NCBI GenBank assembly: GCA_903772945.1
Contig: CAICTM010000158.1
Coordinates: forward strand, 1-64,000
From: Seminavis robusta
Lineage: Eukaryota > Bacillariophyta > Bacillariophyceae > Naviculales > Naviculaceae
DNA: 64,000 bases
Reading direction: 5' to 3'
Shown here: positions 24,501 through 32,693 of the stretch, piece by piece
Layout of the letters: every line of letters begins with the position of its first letter
Numbering within the stretch: position 1 is the stretch's first letter
Notes under the pieces: generated by a model
Database searches by the model: none
What the model saw: the letters and a program-made list of their open reading frames with translations, nothing else
Told to the model about the DNA's origin: nothing
Position numbers and translations under genes: made by a program

Positions 24501-27500
24501 TTTTCCAGCAATGTCTCGAGAACAACAACGCGTTCATTGGCCTCAAGAAGCTTTGGTTCCAGCAATTTCAAGCTATTCAACTCCTTCTCAAGCGCCTTCT
24601 TTTCGTCCATGAGCCTGTGAACAACTTTCTCTTTGCGGGACAGGGCATCCTCGCAGTCGCGCAATGACTTTTCGGCTATATACTTGGCATCGACAGCACC
24701 CTGCATTTGTTGTGTGGCGCGCTTCAGGGCTGCTTCCATAGCAGGTATCCTCTCAACAAACGCTTCCAACGACGGTACCTTCGAAGATAAGACACGATGT
24801 TCTCGTTCCGAATTTCGAATGGACGCCAGCTCTTGTTTCAGTGAACTGATCTCGTCAAGCGACGATTCAATGATGCGTTCTTTCGTCTGTAGCAAGTTCT
24901 CTAGAGTTTTGAGCTGTGACTCCAGTCCCGTCATTGCTTGTCGCTGCTGGCTGAGAGCATTTTCAGCTTGGGCTTTCTCCTTCCTTGCAAGGTTGACATC
25001 AGACTCCAGCGATGCACACTGTTCGTTGGCAATGCCAGATTCTACATCAATTTGCTTCTGATACTTTGCGTTTTCTACTTGAAGCTGAGACAACTTGGAC
25101 TGTATATCCGATAAGGACTGAGCTTTCTCCGCAAGCCTGTTCTCAGCCAAAGACGCGCGCTCCTTGTAGTCGAGAACCTTTTCGTTGAGAACTCTCAAGC
25201 TGTCCTGGACCTCCCGACATTGCCTATCTTTCTCCTCCGCCAACTCCTCAACTCGTGCCTTCTGGCGCTGCATTGCTTCTAGGCTTCTTGTTGCCTCGCT
25301 AAGTCGACCTTCGACTTCCAGCACCTTCGATTTCATGCTGTCATTCTCGGCCAAAACCGACCTTTTTTCGTTGAAAGCCGATTCCTTGTCTTCTTCCGCC
25401 TCAGAAAGATAAACTTTCGCATTACCCAAAGCAGACTGAGCCTCGCGCAACGCATCATCAAGTCGCTGTTTTTCGGCTTCGATCTCTCCCTTCTCCTTTC
25501 TAAGCTTTGATGCTTCGGTTTCCACTGCGGCCACTCTCCAATCCACCTTCTGCAGACGTCTCATGGAATCGCCGCTGCTTGCCTTCAGCGCGGCGAGCTC
25601 TTGTTCCGCGGAATCTCGTTTCTTCATATCAGTGACATTCTTTTCTTCCAATGCTGTGGCTTTTAACTGCCACTCAGAAGCTTCCGATCTGGCTTCGCGC
25701 AACTTGTTTTGCAGGGCAGCATTGGTCTTCACCGTCTCTTGTGCCTCGAGGCGCACTCTCTCGAGCTGCTGCAGCAACGATGACGACGATTCAGACTTCA
25801 ATTCCGACGATGCCAATTTCGAAGAAAGAGCGGCAAATTGTTCATCTTTTCTCCGTAACAGATCTTGGAGCGACTTTATTTCTTCTTCAGAAGTCTTCAA
25901 CTGCAGAATCAGGACATCAACCATCGCTGAAAGTTCATCGCAGTCAGAAAGCTGAGTCGATGTCAGTGCAGGTTGCTGCTCGAGCTGCTGCTGTAACGAC
26001 AGAACGCGGTTACTATAGTTCCGTTCTTTGGCATCGGCTTCCATGCAGTAGGCTTCAAAGCTCCTCTCTCGTTCCATCAGTTCCACGGATTGCCTTTCTA
26101 CTGTAGCTCGGGCTTCTGCGACTTGTTGTTGCGTGTCCCTCAGAATCTCGTGGTGAGCTTCCTCTTGATCTTCCAGCGTTTTTTGCAGCCTTTGGTTTTC
26201 CTCTAGATTTGCCTCCAGCTTATCGTTCACAGCGTTGAATTTTCGAATCAACAGCTGGTCCAGGTCGTGGTTTCTAGTGTCTTCGTCGCTTTCTTCGACA
26301 AGACCCATCCGCTTGCCCATACCTCGTCGAAACTCTGCTAGAGAGGTTTCAAGACCCTCTTTGTCTCCGCGGAGAGCCTCAACCTTGGACTCAGCAGCTT
26401 CGATCATGCCGTCTTTTTCCGCAAGTTCCTCAACGTGCCATCGGTGCATAGTTTTAAGTTCGTCCCGCAAAGACGAAACCTGAGCTGTCAGTTCTTTCAC
26501 TCGAGTCTCAGTATCATCGGTTGGTTCCAACTTGGCACGAAGGCCAGCAATTTCATTGTTACGGTCTGCCAATGTCTGTTGAAGTGACTTCGAGGTGTCC
26601 TCGAACACCTGCAAGCGACCTGCTTTGGTTTCAAGTTCTCCCGAGAGGAAGTCAATACGCAGTTTCAAGGCGTCTTCTGCGTCCTTTCGATCCTGAGACA
26701 TCCGGGCCAATCGTTCCGCCTGCTCTCTGGTCTCTTTTTGCAAAAGCTCGACCTGTGATGTGAGATCTGCCGATCTTGTCAGTGCATCTCTTTCTTCCTG
26801 CGTCCTAACTTGCAGTCTCGCCTCCAGGGAATGGACCCGAGATGACAGCACGATTTCTTTTGCCATCGCTTCGTCATGGAAGTGGTCAAATTCCTCTTGA
26901 CATTCCTCAAGCGAGGCCGTCAACTCCTCGACTTTGGCAGACAAAGCATCGCATATGCTATCCTTTGCTTCACACGTGGTCTGGAGTGTCATAGACTTTT
27001 CCTTTACTTTTTGCTGTATAGATTGGAGTTCCGAAGCGTGTTGCATCTCTCGGGCTCGATACGCTGAATTGAGAGTTGCCAACTCGTCCCTCGCTGTGTC
27101 AAACTGCTCTTGCAAAGCCTCGTTTTCTTGCCGAACCTCATCAAGTTCGGCGACTTTTTCTTGGAGCTGTGTCTGAAAGGTAGCAATCTGAGCCATAAAC
27201 TCCCCTTCTTTGGCCCGAAATTTGGATTTCAGTTCCTCCCGACACTCTTCACAGTCTTGCAGCGCCTGGTTCGTCTCTTCGGTTTCTTCAGCCACTTCCT
27301 CGCACTGCTGTTCTTGGAGCTCCAGCTCTTCACGATGTCGAGTCTTGGTCTCTCTCAGTTTGCCTTTGAGTTCATCAATCTGATCCAACAGCTCTACTCG
27401 TTGCAGCGACGCAGACTCCTGCCCTTGCCTCGTCTCTGCTTTGGCAGTGGCGACTTGTTCTTGGAGCGCTTCTATCTGTTGTGTCATTGCGGCCACATCC

Positions 27501-29548
27501 AGTTCTCGAAGAGCAGCCTCTTGACGGCGTTCCGTCGCTTTCTCTTCCAATTTTGATTGGAGCGATGTTACTTGCTTTTCCCATTCTTGCTGTTTTGTTT
27601 CCATCCGCGAAACTTCCTGACTCGATCGTTCCACGGCCGCTGACAAGGCTTCCTTTTCCTTGCCAAGCTCGACACAGCGTTCCCTCTGGACCATCAACGC
27701 GCTTTTTAGCAACCCCATGTCTCGTTGATATTTATGCTTCAATTCCAGCATTTCTGTTTCCCATTTACCGACAGGCTCTTCGTCTTGAGGAGACGACTGT
27801 TTGAGAGCCTCCAGTTCATCTGTCAGTCTCTGATTGTCTGCTTTGAGAGATGTGCAGAGTGTCTGATGCCGTTCCAGGCTGTCACGCTGAACATCTCGTG
27901 TAGTTTGGAGAGACGATAGCTGCGAAGTCAGACTGGATTTTTCCGCTTCAAAGTTTGCCTTGAGTCGGGCTGTTTCGGCATCATGCTCTTTTGCCGTCTT
28001 TTCCAACCTTGCAATTTGAGCTTCCAACCGGGCACAGTCACTGGATCGCTCCTTCAAATGATTCTGCAACACCTTGATGTAATGTTGATTGGGCGGATAG
28101 ACAGCACTAGAAGTAGTCGAAGTCGTCGTCGTGTTTGGTTCCTTGGCGGCGGTCTTGGGTTGTGGTTTTTGCAGCGTCTTGGTCAGCGACTGGACTTCCT
28201 TTACCAAATCCCCGTACTGCAGCCCGCCCTTGTTCTCGGATGCCGCCTTGTTGTCTGCTTGTTCTTCTTCTTCGGACGATTTGACGGGACGAAAGGCACT
28301 CCGAATGATACTACTGGCAATTCCTCCCCATCCCGGACTGCTCGACGACGAATCCACCCGCAATGGCGATGGTCGACTGGTCTCGGGCATGGATGCTTCG
28401 TATTGGGATCGCTGCTGTTGCTTTGTCGTCGTCGTCGTTGTTGTTGTGGACGACGACGTCGACAGTTCGGTCCGCAAGGAATAGACTTGAGTGGCATAAT
28501 CGACATCCTGAGCCTGTGCCTTGGCACGAAACGTCAATAGATCATCTTCGAGCGACCTCAACTTTTGTTTCAAATCACGCACCAAGGGCGGGACACCCGT
28601 GGCTTGGGTGGTTCGTCGCTGCATGTTGACTTGGATGGCTTCGACCTTGTTGGCAATACTCTTGTACTGGGATGTCTTGGAGGCGTATTTTTGCTGTAAC
28701 TGCTCTTCCTGGGCTCTGAGTTGGCTCTTGAGCCGTTGGATTTCGGCAACCCCCTGAGCCTCCTTTTCCTTCACATCTTGCTGATACTTTTTCCACTGCA
28801 CTTGCTGTTGACGTAGCTGTTGTGCAAGCTCTTTGGTGCTTTTGTCTTCTTCTTGTTGGTGCTCTTGTTTGGGGGCCTGAGGAAGCTGCGAGGGATGCAG
28901 CGGTAGTCGCGGGGCCTCCTTGGACCGTTCTGGAGTGGTAAACGAATTGGGATACTCTTGTGGTTGTTGTTGCTGTTGCTGCCCCATTGCCACAACATTC
29001 GTACCGGTACTAATCTGCAAGTCATCCTCTGAGGTTGAATCTGGAGTCTGCTGGAGACCACTACTACTGGTACCGGTAGTACCGGTCTCCTGCGACTCTG
29101 TGAAACTGATTGGATCCAATACCTCGTCTTCTGATAATGATCTTGAAATGATTTGTCCCGAATCCTCCAGAACGGACGATGGTTGCCCTCCCAATGTTAT
29201 GCGACTCCGCCGTCTGACCCATTTGATATGAAAAATCAACACGTAGAGACATATCAGTATCACTTGCGACGCTATCACCACCGATTGAGGCGTCGACAGA
29301 TTCTGTAAATCTCGAATCCTCTCTAATCTTGTCGTGGACCATTTGCCAGGATCCCACAGCTCTCCTTCCGTGACCAACGAGTAATTCCAATAGGCCACAT
29401 GGGCATCCATACAGACCCGGTCTTGGTCTCTCTGTACGGTATGGTTAAAGTGAACACTAGCACCAACATCCACATTCTCGTTGGCATCCCGCTCTCTTCT
29501 TCTTCTTCGTTTGCGACGGCGGAACTCGCCGCCAAATATGGCTCCCAT
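15587..29548 (-). CDS. Giant single-pass membrane coiled-coil protein (4653 aa)
   Basis: One uninterrupted frame of 13,962 bp starts at an ATG at 29548. Residues 10-20 are almost all Arg/Lys. Residues 30-88 could be luminal (sequons at the NYS and NLS sites). Residues 89-109 form one membrane helix followed by KWVRRR, which suggests that the huge C-terminal part is cytosolic. From about 240 onward nearly all sequence is heptad coiled coil rich in E, K, L, Q and A, ending in a basic KKKKRGMRAKILSRFRR-type tail. Residues 2670-3495 contain nine near-identical repeats (see the repeat entry). There is no motor, GRIP or kinase domain that I can see. It resembles golgins, giantin-like tethers or nuclear-envelope linkers in architecture only; an N-terminal anchor is unlike giantin, which is anchored at the C terminus. 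The absence of introns and the intact frame argue that the gene is functional. Confidence 0.9.
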   Translation of the reverse strand: MGAIFGGEFRRRKRRRRRERDANENVDVGASVHFNHTVQRDQDRVCMDAHVAYWNYSLVTEGELWDPGKWSTTRLERIRDLQNLSTPQSVVIASQVILICLYVLIFHIKWVRRRSRITLGGQPSSVLEDSGQIISRSLSEDEVLDPISFTESQETGTTGTSSSGLQQTPDSTSEDDLQISTGTNVVAMGQQQQQQPQEYPNSFTTPERSKEAPRLPLHPSQLPQAPKQEHQQEEDKSTKELAQQLRQQQVQWKKYQQDVKEKEAQGVAEIQRLKSQLRAQEEQLQQKYASKTSQYKSIANKVEAIQVNMQRRTTQATGVPPLVRDLKQKLRSLEDDLLTFRAKAQAQDVDYATQVYSLRTELSTSSSTTTTTTTTKQQQRSQYEASMPETSRPSPLRVDSSSSSPGWGGIASSIIRSAFRPVKSSEEEEQADNKAASENKGGLQYGDLVKEVQSLTKTLQKPQPKTAAKEPNTTTTSTTSSAVYPPNQHYIKVLQNHLKERSSDCARLEAQIARLEKTAKEHDAETARLKANFEAEKSSLTSQLSSLQTTRDVQRDSLERHQTLCTSLKADNQRLTDELEALKQSSPQDEEPVGKWETEMLELKHKYQRDMGLLKSALMVQRERCVELGKEKEALSAAVERSSQEVSRMETKQQEWEKQVTSLQSKLEEKATERRQEAALRELDVAAMTQQIEALQEQVATAKAETRQGQESASLQRVELLDQIDELKGKLRETKTRHREELELQEQQCEEVAEETEETNQALQDCEECREELKSKFRAKEGEFMAQIATFQTQLQEKVAELDEVRQENEALQEQFDTARDELATLNSAYRAREMQHASELQSIQQKVKEKSMTLQTTCEAKDSICDALSAKVEELTASLEECQEEFDHFHDEAMAKEIVLSSRVHSLEARLQVRTQEERDALTRSADLTSQVELLQKETREQAERLARMSQDRKDAEDALKLRIDFLSGELETKAGRLQVFEDTSKSLQQTLADRNNEIAGLRAKLEPTDDTETRVKELTAQVSSLRDELKTMHRWHVEELAEKDGMIEAAESKVEALRGDKEGLETSLAEFRRGMGKRMGLVEESDEDTRNHDLDQLLIRKFNAVNDKLEANLEENQRLQKTLEDQEEAHHEILRDTQQQVAEARATVERQSVELMERERSFEAYCMEADAKERNYSNRVLSLQQQLEQQPALTSTQLSDCDELSAMVDVLILQLKTSEEEIKSLQDLLRRKDEQFAALSSKLASSELKSESSSSLLQQLERVRLEAQETVKTNAALQNKLREARSEASEWQLKATALEEKNVTDMKKRDSAEQELAALKASSGDSMRRLQKVDWRVAAVETEASKLRKEKGEIEAEKQRLDDALREAQSALGNAKVYLSEAEEDKESAFNEKRSVLAENDSMKSKVLEVEGRLSEATRSLEAMQRQKARVEELAEEKDRQCREVQDSLRVLNEKVLDYKERASLAENRLAEKAQSLSDIQSKLSQLQVENAKYQKQIDVESGIANEQCASLESDVNLARKEKAQAENALSQQRQAMTGLESQLKTLENLLQTKERIIESSLDEISSLKQELASIRNSEREHRVLSSKVPSLEAFVERIPAMEAALKRATQQMQGAVDAKYIAEKSLRDCEDALSRKEKVVHRLMDEKKALEKELNSLKLLEPKLLEANERVVVLETLLEKAELDTQVALTAKTETEAALRVSEARVKELAEQLAKKDYIVSSALGEKKILTRNLSTLKSTERELQEANVKIRALEAGMAKLPILEADLLKATRQKVEAETSRAEVEKRLRGQMQDSDAQARTLEDALNRKEKVVQRLFAEKQVLNEKLITQKAIADDLQAARAHISELEMTLQRVQLESTSAAAQNAALQASMEDSKEIAKKATSANGSLRLQLNESRRRASDVEVALAASVQEKRALQDKVATVESTLQDLQREVESKASELGLANKHKYEEIKLKQTLATSLQDAESSLKTERARITQLEKDRSLGMEQNRSLSREISELQNALFFAKKAIQESENREGRTSSDLDKTRKRLAELQKTSTQLEGQLAITEARAEAAEKASTRCNELEAELEASKSETMMASVLQAKLAAVIDELESLKEQNHQTSIAKEKMEKILLEHGSDTEKQQLKISRLEESFKLSEKRSSDLQQALQKSKMLADSFQSKFQETKAAQEALEERCERLRQQEAQSKATVDSLRTEKDQLQKEAASMTKRLAALEDANKSHLATASKLPQIEMLLNERDNELKMKVNEADAMRAKLKVLEEEKLSHSTARTVLEASMMELRVTNESVSVELAAWEEKNLKLLQEINSLKADLATSNDQLKSTTSHLGALKQLEPQLEAAKRQIDSGIKENRVLARELEANRAASASQADTISELKAAKSALLMEKDTISQDSELLKTSNAALTQQLKDTTNGLEAQKQANSSLTGKLKSLQRQSDNDLQLKNKLEEELATARAVCDSLSAKNSNLEDAKRNLLDEKDTLGKEKSALESSESQLKKGLSDARMRIDELEADSSRHQSSLESAQKRIDKLLGAHEKLEAGLDEARTTCARLGEKVSVLEVAKLSLEDEREEMKEKNASLGATVVSLQEQLVQTSNKLETSQESKELMVKQLEAAQQERDNSFRISQKLESELADVKVARDSLSQHISKLKLAKEAAVQEKSTLSELHSNLKLQLFTMQGELERAKSQLESLQMSKHLKEENLELVQTERDDNHSRVQRLEIELAEVKGARESMSQKISELKAAKEESIREKKVLAELNANLKLSVSASEAELKDAKSQMESLQMSELMKESELVSVQKARDANISLVKKLENELVEANVACESLSQRVSDLQGEKESVLAEKTTLSELHENLKLHLTTLEGEMVEAKSQIGSLQMSKQLKEEELDSLRLSKQLTESDLKSARKERERLETELNETNASFDSLSSQVSALKQSKTSVLGERDTLTQLNTNLKAVASTMEDELKHAKSQLEALQVSKQLKEEDLESVQKERYDNLNLVSRLESELAEAKRACELLSQHVSELKSAKESLAGEKESMAELNDNLKLSLSTMEDELKDAKSQMEALQMSKQLKESDLADLRRERGDNIRLSERLEFELNETKAAFDSLSSQVSALKQSKTSVIGEKDTLAQLNTNLKAVASTMEDELKHAKSQLESLQMSKQLKEEDLESIQKERDDNLDLVSRLESELAEAKGTCESLSHHVSALKSAKTSVAGEKESMAELNDNLKLSVSTMEDELKDAKSQMEALQLSKQLKESDLADLQRERKANIRLIERLEADLTETKTAFDSLSNHVVALEDSKESTTGENKELAELNANLKAVASTMEDELKHAKSQLEALHMSKQLKEDDLESVQRERDDNLSLVKRLESELAEAKRACESLSQHVSELKSAKESVAGEKELLAELNDNVKLSVSMMEVELQDAKSQMESLQMSKQLKESDLVSLQKEREENMSLMNRLEAELAETKAAFDSLSSMASELEKAGQSAVSDNDILSQASQDTTAFTAEEKLQQATSQVHAMTMLIASNEAQMANFQQEKLKDQELKARLTRDLKNTKSACNSLSQKVSSLNAASKSVLAEKESLAKKVSELDDLVADKDKELLQATKEQDALRRLIASHQEAMQQVQEERDQTLNAKTSLEATLAEEVAKVESLSQEVAAAEAKRKSAEDEIARLVQNIAGLKDAASKQEEQLQHASDLVKTFKKRESVAGLNLGDKDKRCLKLEAENSELRARTEQMKKDLLKAELDIKRVEDAEVERKESADARQRLENELKDATLMTETMKHKLADLEEANKSYLDALAGQMTVSNELAELKEAHSVTTEELSSARNDVVTLEEQVKRAQDELKEASGVVGSEESNHQQATLKKLLSVCRQEKQQAISSRDALNTELWEAKSRAKALEEKVMDLEDASKLYLDTLANHMSVSQEMSELKESKASLSQQLEEAQENVAALKTDLESQAAALESKAAELVETKKAHQETLGEIEKHFKDLSNKVNIVTEKLQQKELQLEQVQEAMKGKEDQQIAQIELLSLELKEKEAVCADLTTRLEAASQQPRSIEFGTLSSSAESTQRSKDPQAEPAATEEDGQSLRTELERSRDLVSKLREELSRNEVELATGSSLAQQLEKKIVECGGLVNQVTELETSLANKQEEMEEKLKDMDDMSSKLETLTHELKQQQELQEKVNESMSQLVTLVEEKSAECETLSEEVDTLHERLGKKENMQAEAEALRIKVEILQREKDTASESLVEAQDRLTESETRCARLADELSTLRDQVVIMESESHGDEDGPSAEVTRLRTELNDQEQQAEKLRRNNMEMQKRLVEADKICSSLTSKLNEVTGDCSNYAQTIARLQDEIDGKRPQSTDMALLQEELRVHKENCEKLNKTNKELEQVLKENDVVCNDLMAQMKSLEDDCRRRAEQISELESTLGMQEERAAAEIAKLRKELVEQQQQQGQMNESMVEMLALWEEKESQCTSFKEKLDELTSKLEDREAQIARLKTDANLRRDGKRQGAREDSEGVLSALTEKEEEVTSLRKQLKELSAEQKKKEEEWGKIMVSRSEDEWETLKARRKEEMLKSNEDDAASYEQERKLSDRLDTLTSKISEGEKQLADLEREFKEKWDESSVDASTRSSSKKEKKKRGMRAKILSRFRR
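19064..21541 (-). repeat. Nine coding repeats of 91 aa (one of 98 aa) in the coiled-coil gene
   Basis: The reading direction is from 21541 to 19064. Units begin at ELHSNLKL, ELNANLKL, ELHENLKL, QLNTNLKA, ELNDNLKL and so on. Eight units are 91 residues (13 heptads) and the third is 98 residues (14 heptads), giving 826 residues in total, which equals the 2478 bp measured. From unit 4 on, two types alternate: KHAKSQLE with EEDLESVQKER, and KDAKSQME with ESDLADLQRER. The real duplication unit is therefore a 182-residue (546-bp) dimer. Confidence 0.9.
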
Positions 29549-30719
29549 GGTTGCTATGCTACCGGAAGATAGTTAGCTAGCTACCTACGATCCCGACACG
29601 AGCTGCCCTTGGTTGATCTATCGTAGCTCCCTCTTCTTCTTGATAATTCGAATCTACCAAGAGCTAGCAAGTTGGTTTTCTTTGGATTGGATCCTGGAAG
29701 AATGGAACGAGGAGGCTCCGTTGATATTATCCTGGGCTTACAAGAAGCGAGGGTGTCATTTCTATTGGATGCAGAGGCATCAACCAAAGAAAACCGTAAC
29801 ACTGGGTAGACTGACGTTTGTTGGTTGTGTTCTGGATGACCCAATGACCGTGTCAAAATTTGCCTCCAAGAAAGAGACTTTACCTCAATCATGCAAACCA
29901 CAGGCTAGGTTTGCAACAAAAATGAGGGGGAAACTTAGCATTCACCTAATGAGCGACAAGCTGTCAATGGCATCGCCCTTTCCGATTCACTGCAAACCCA
30001 ACGGCTGTCAAATGCCGTTGCAACAGCTTGCCAAACTTGGGAGTATGGTAATAGTTAGCACTTCGCTTGGTTACCAATAACATGTGCATGATGTAAAGGA
30101 GCGATGACCTGGCTGGCCAGGCAAGTCCCGACCAAAATAGCTAGTAGTTTGGTGATCTTTTTCAACTTTTTTGCTGCGGCAACCAAGCCCATCCGCCCCA
30201 ACAAAGCCAGCTCTAGCTAGCCGTCCAGCCACGAGGGTCGTCACGGCAACCAAGCTGCCCGAAAGACAGAATAGAAGCCTCCAGATGCGGTTGCCTCTAA
30301 CTAATTGGGATGGCCCGGGATGAAATTTTGGTTGCAAGCCAAGGTCCTTTTCCGGCTGCCGCACCGTTCTGCCAAACTAAACTAATGAGAATCCTCCTCG
30401 AAGCCAGAGACCACTGCAGCTGCCATCAAACTATCCAGGAATCCAGAGAATACCAGAACTCTCTACTAGCTAGCTAGAGAAGGATCCAAACAAATCCACG
30501 ATTTGCCTTCAATTTTCCTCGCTGAACGCCATCCTGTTTGGACAAAATTCAGAATTTCTGAAACCCGACTGAGTCACTCGACTCAACGTCTTTTGGATCT
30601 TCTTCTTTTTCGAAGATCTTTTCCTCTCTTGCTTTGAATGTGAAACTGACGAACCCCAAATAATGGCAACAACTTGGTCAAGGGAGACAACTATTGTTAG
30701 ACTACTATTCTTCCGCACC
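29549..30719. other. Intergenic region between divergent genes
   Basis: About 1.17 kb lies between the starts of the coiled-coil gene and the F-box-like gene. A plus-strand open frame at 29613-30080 has no homology pattern and sits where the coiled-coil promoter should be, so I do not call it. An in-frame ATG for the F-box-like gene exists at 30663. Confidence 0.5.
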
Positions 30720-32117
30720 ATGGCAGATCCCTCTACTAGTCCCGCCATAGCTCAAGCGCTCACTCGCATCTTTGCTGAGGATTTTCCTGTCGAGAGATTG
30801 GCTTGGCGTCGGCCTCATCGTCCTTTGACGACGAAGAAAGCAGCTTCTTCTGATCGACTGTCGAAAAAGCAGAAAACCGGGCCAAAGGATCCAACTCTAC
30901 TCTTGCAAAACAAGGAACTGATTCGCAATGTAACCGAGTTTCTCGATCCCTTTGAAATTCAGGCATGGGCTTGCTGTTGTAAAGCTACACGCAGCGTATG
31001 CAATCCCGCCTTTCAGCTGGATCGTCTCTTTGCTCTGTTTAGCATTCTAAAAGAGGACGCCGATCGACTCGACAGTCACATTCAAGAAACAACAGAAAAT
31101 AATGAACCGAACAACCCCAACAGCGTTAATTGGATGGATGTGCTGGACGTCTTTATGGAGGCGCTCATGACTCTTCAGGAAACCTACGGGCCCTTTCATC
31201 CCCACCCACTTCACGCCAGCCTTGTTGGAGAGATTATTATGGATCAAATCACAATGCCACCCAATGGACACTTTCAACCAAATGAGCAGTTTCTATCCGT
31301 TATCAGAGGCCGTATTCCCTTGTGTCATGTGTGGAGTGGTCGACTCGGTGGACTTGCGTTTAGCCAACATCTTGTTCTGGGCGATCATGACGACTACTTT
31401 ATCTTTACCGAGGAGTACTGGACCGGGGAGAATGCATTTCCGTTCCTGAGAGAGCATAGTCCCGAGGACATTGAAGCAGAGGTGCCTCCGGGGCCCGCCA
31501 GGATCCTTCTTCAAGAGAAACGCATCCCGTTCATCAACCTTTTTACCCGAGAACAGGAAGAACACACGGAGCAAATGGGATGGTTCTTCCCCTCACGTGA
31601 CGACGACAAAACCGACCAACAGGACTCCAGTGTCAATCATTTGAATTTGAACGAGGGAGTAAAGGCAGAGATATTCTGTATGAACTACCAAGACCTGCCG
31701 GAACAAGAAGGCGATCTGAAAGAGTTTCACGAGTGGTACCAAACGTGTATCGAAAAATATGCCGATTGCACTTCCATGGCTCAAGCTTGGTGCCAACGAG
31801 CCCCTGTGTCACCCCAACGTAGACCTTGGGACCAATGGACACAACTAGTGCGAGCGGCCTGGCTCAATGCACACAACATTGCTCCCTTTGAGGACACGCC
31901 GCGTGGTCGACAGCTCTGGGAGCAAGTGATGGAATTGGCTCTCAAGGCAGATGGATTGAGCAAACCAACAACCGGCAGCGAGACGCGTGAAATCATCCGC
32001 CCTTTGGATATCAATACCTTTCAAGTAGCGGGCGTAGATGAAGCTCGTGCCAAGGAATGTTTGGCCGTGTACCTGTGGAAGGACCACAAGTTGGCCAAGG
32101 CATCGGACTATGTGTGA
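30720..32117 (+). CDS. F-box-like protein of unknown function
   Basis: The ATG at 30720 (CACCATGG context) gives 465 residues; an in-frame ATG at 30663 would add 19. Residues about 35-55 are basic (a KKQKTG-type nuclear signal). Residues about 60-95 (ELIRNVTEFLDPFEIQAWAC and the following CCKATRSVC) look like an F-box: a hydrophobic helix, L-D-P-x-E, then a W/C-rich helix. F-box proteins link substrates to SCF ubiquitin ligases. The remaining 370 residues match nothing I recognise; they contain several Trp-rich strands (HVWSGRLGGLAF, YFIFTEEYWTG) and a C-terminal helical region. There are no repeats or membrane segments. Diatom genomes hold many such F-box-like single-exon genes. The call as a real gene is firm; the F-box assignment is moderate. 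Confidence 0.75.
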   Translation: MADPSTSPAIAQALTRIFAEDFPVERLAWRRPHRPLTTKKAASSDRLSKKQKTGPKDPTLLLQNKELIRNVTEFLDPFEIQAWACCCKATRSVCNPAFQLDRLFALFSILKEDADRLDSHIQETTENNEPNNPNSVNWMDVLDVFMEALMTLQETYGPFHPHPLHASLVGEIIMDQITMPPNGHFQPNEQFLSVIRGRIPLCHVWSGRLGGLAFSQHLVLGDHDDYFIFTEEYWTGENAFPFLREHSPEDIEAEVPPGPARILLQEKRIPFINLFTREQEEHTEQMGWFFPSRDDDKTDQQDSSVNHLNLNEGVKAEIFCMNYQDLPEQEGDLKEFHEWYQTCIEKYADCTSMAQAWCQRAPVSPQRRPWDQWTQLVRAAWLNAHNIAPFEDTPRGRQLWEQVMELALKADGLSKPTTGSETREIIRPLDINTFQVAGVDEARAKECLAVYLWKDHKLAKASDYV

Positions 32118-32693
32118 TTTCCTGCGAATCTTCTCACTACCAAACTTGGTCGTCTATGCGTCCACTGTCCACACCAGCCATCGTGCTGCACCTACCGACC
32201 AACCAACTTCCAGCGTCTTGCTTGACTTCTCCATTTACAGTGGCTACTAGTAGCTAGCTAGCCATCTAACTAAGTCACTGTCAGGCGTACATCTGTTGTG
32301 AGGTCGACAACTGGCTACGGAGCGGAGCAGCCATTAAAAGGCTGCTGTGCGCGTTTCGTTTCTACTAATCTCATTCTTGTCTATTATTAATAAATGTGCT
32401 CTGTCGAGTGTGGCCGCGACCTCAAGGGCGCAGTCGAGCTATAGTTGCGCCAACAAGAGGAACCACAATACCCATACCCATCCTCTTTAAAACCGTCCAA
32501 GCCGCGAGTGAAAAAGAAACGAACCAGGAAGCCCCGTTTTCAGCATCAAAAGAAGATGTCTGATGTTCATCATTCTGTTCATCCCACAAGTGGCTAAATC
32601 TACAATTTTTTCATTAGTGTACCTCGCGATCTTTGACGTTCATAATACTGGTGCATCACGTAAACGCTGATGTGAGAGAGCACAGCCACTTTC
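32118..32693. other. 3' flanks of two convergent genes
   Basis: No gene is seen. The part nearest gene A (about 32615-32693) resembles the sequence just beyond the stop of gene C (about 53240-53323), including a CAGCCACTTTCTCATAT run, so the duplicated block included the 3' UTR. The flank of copy B does not show this. Confidence 0.5.

Noticed and set aside
15587-29548. Many long open frames on the plus strand inside the giant gene (for example 16703-17116, 17976-18524, 20163-20636, 25651-26106)
   Set aside because: They are antisense shadows of a coiled-coil gene with skewed codon use; their products are low-complexity Ser/Leu/Phe-rich chains without motifs.
29613-30080. 155-residue plus-strand frame
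   Set aside because: No motif, lies at the presumed promoter of the coiled-coil gene, and the composition looks random.
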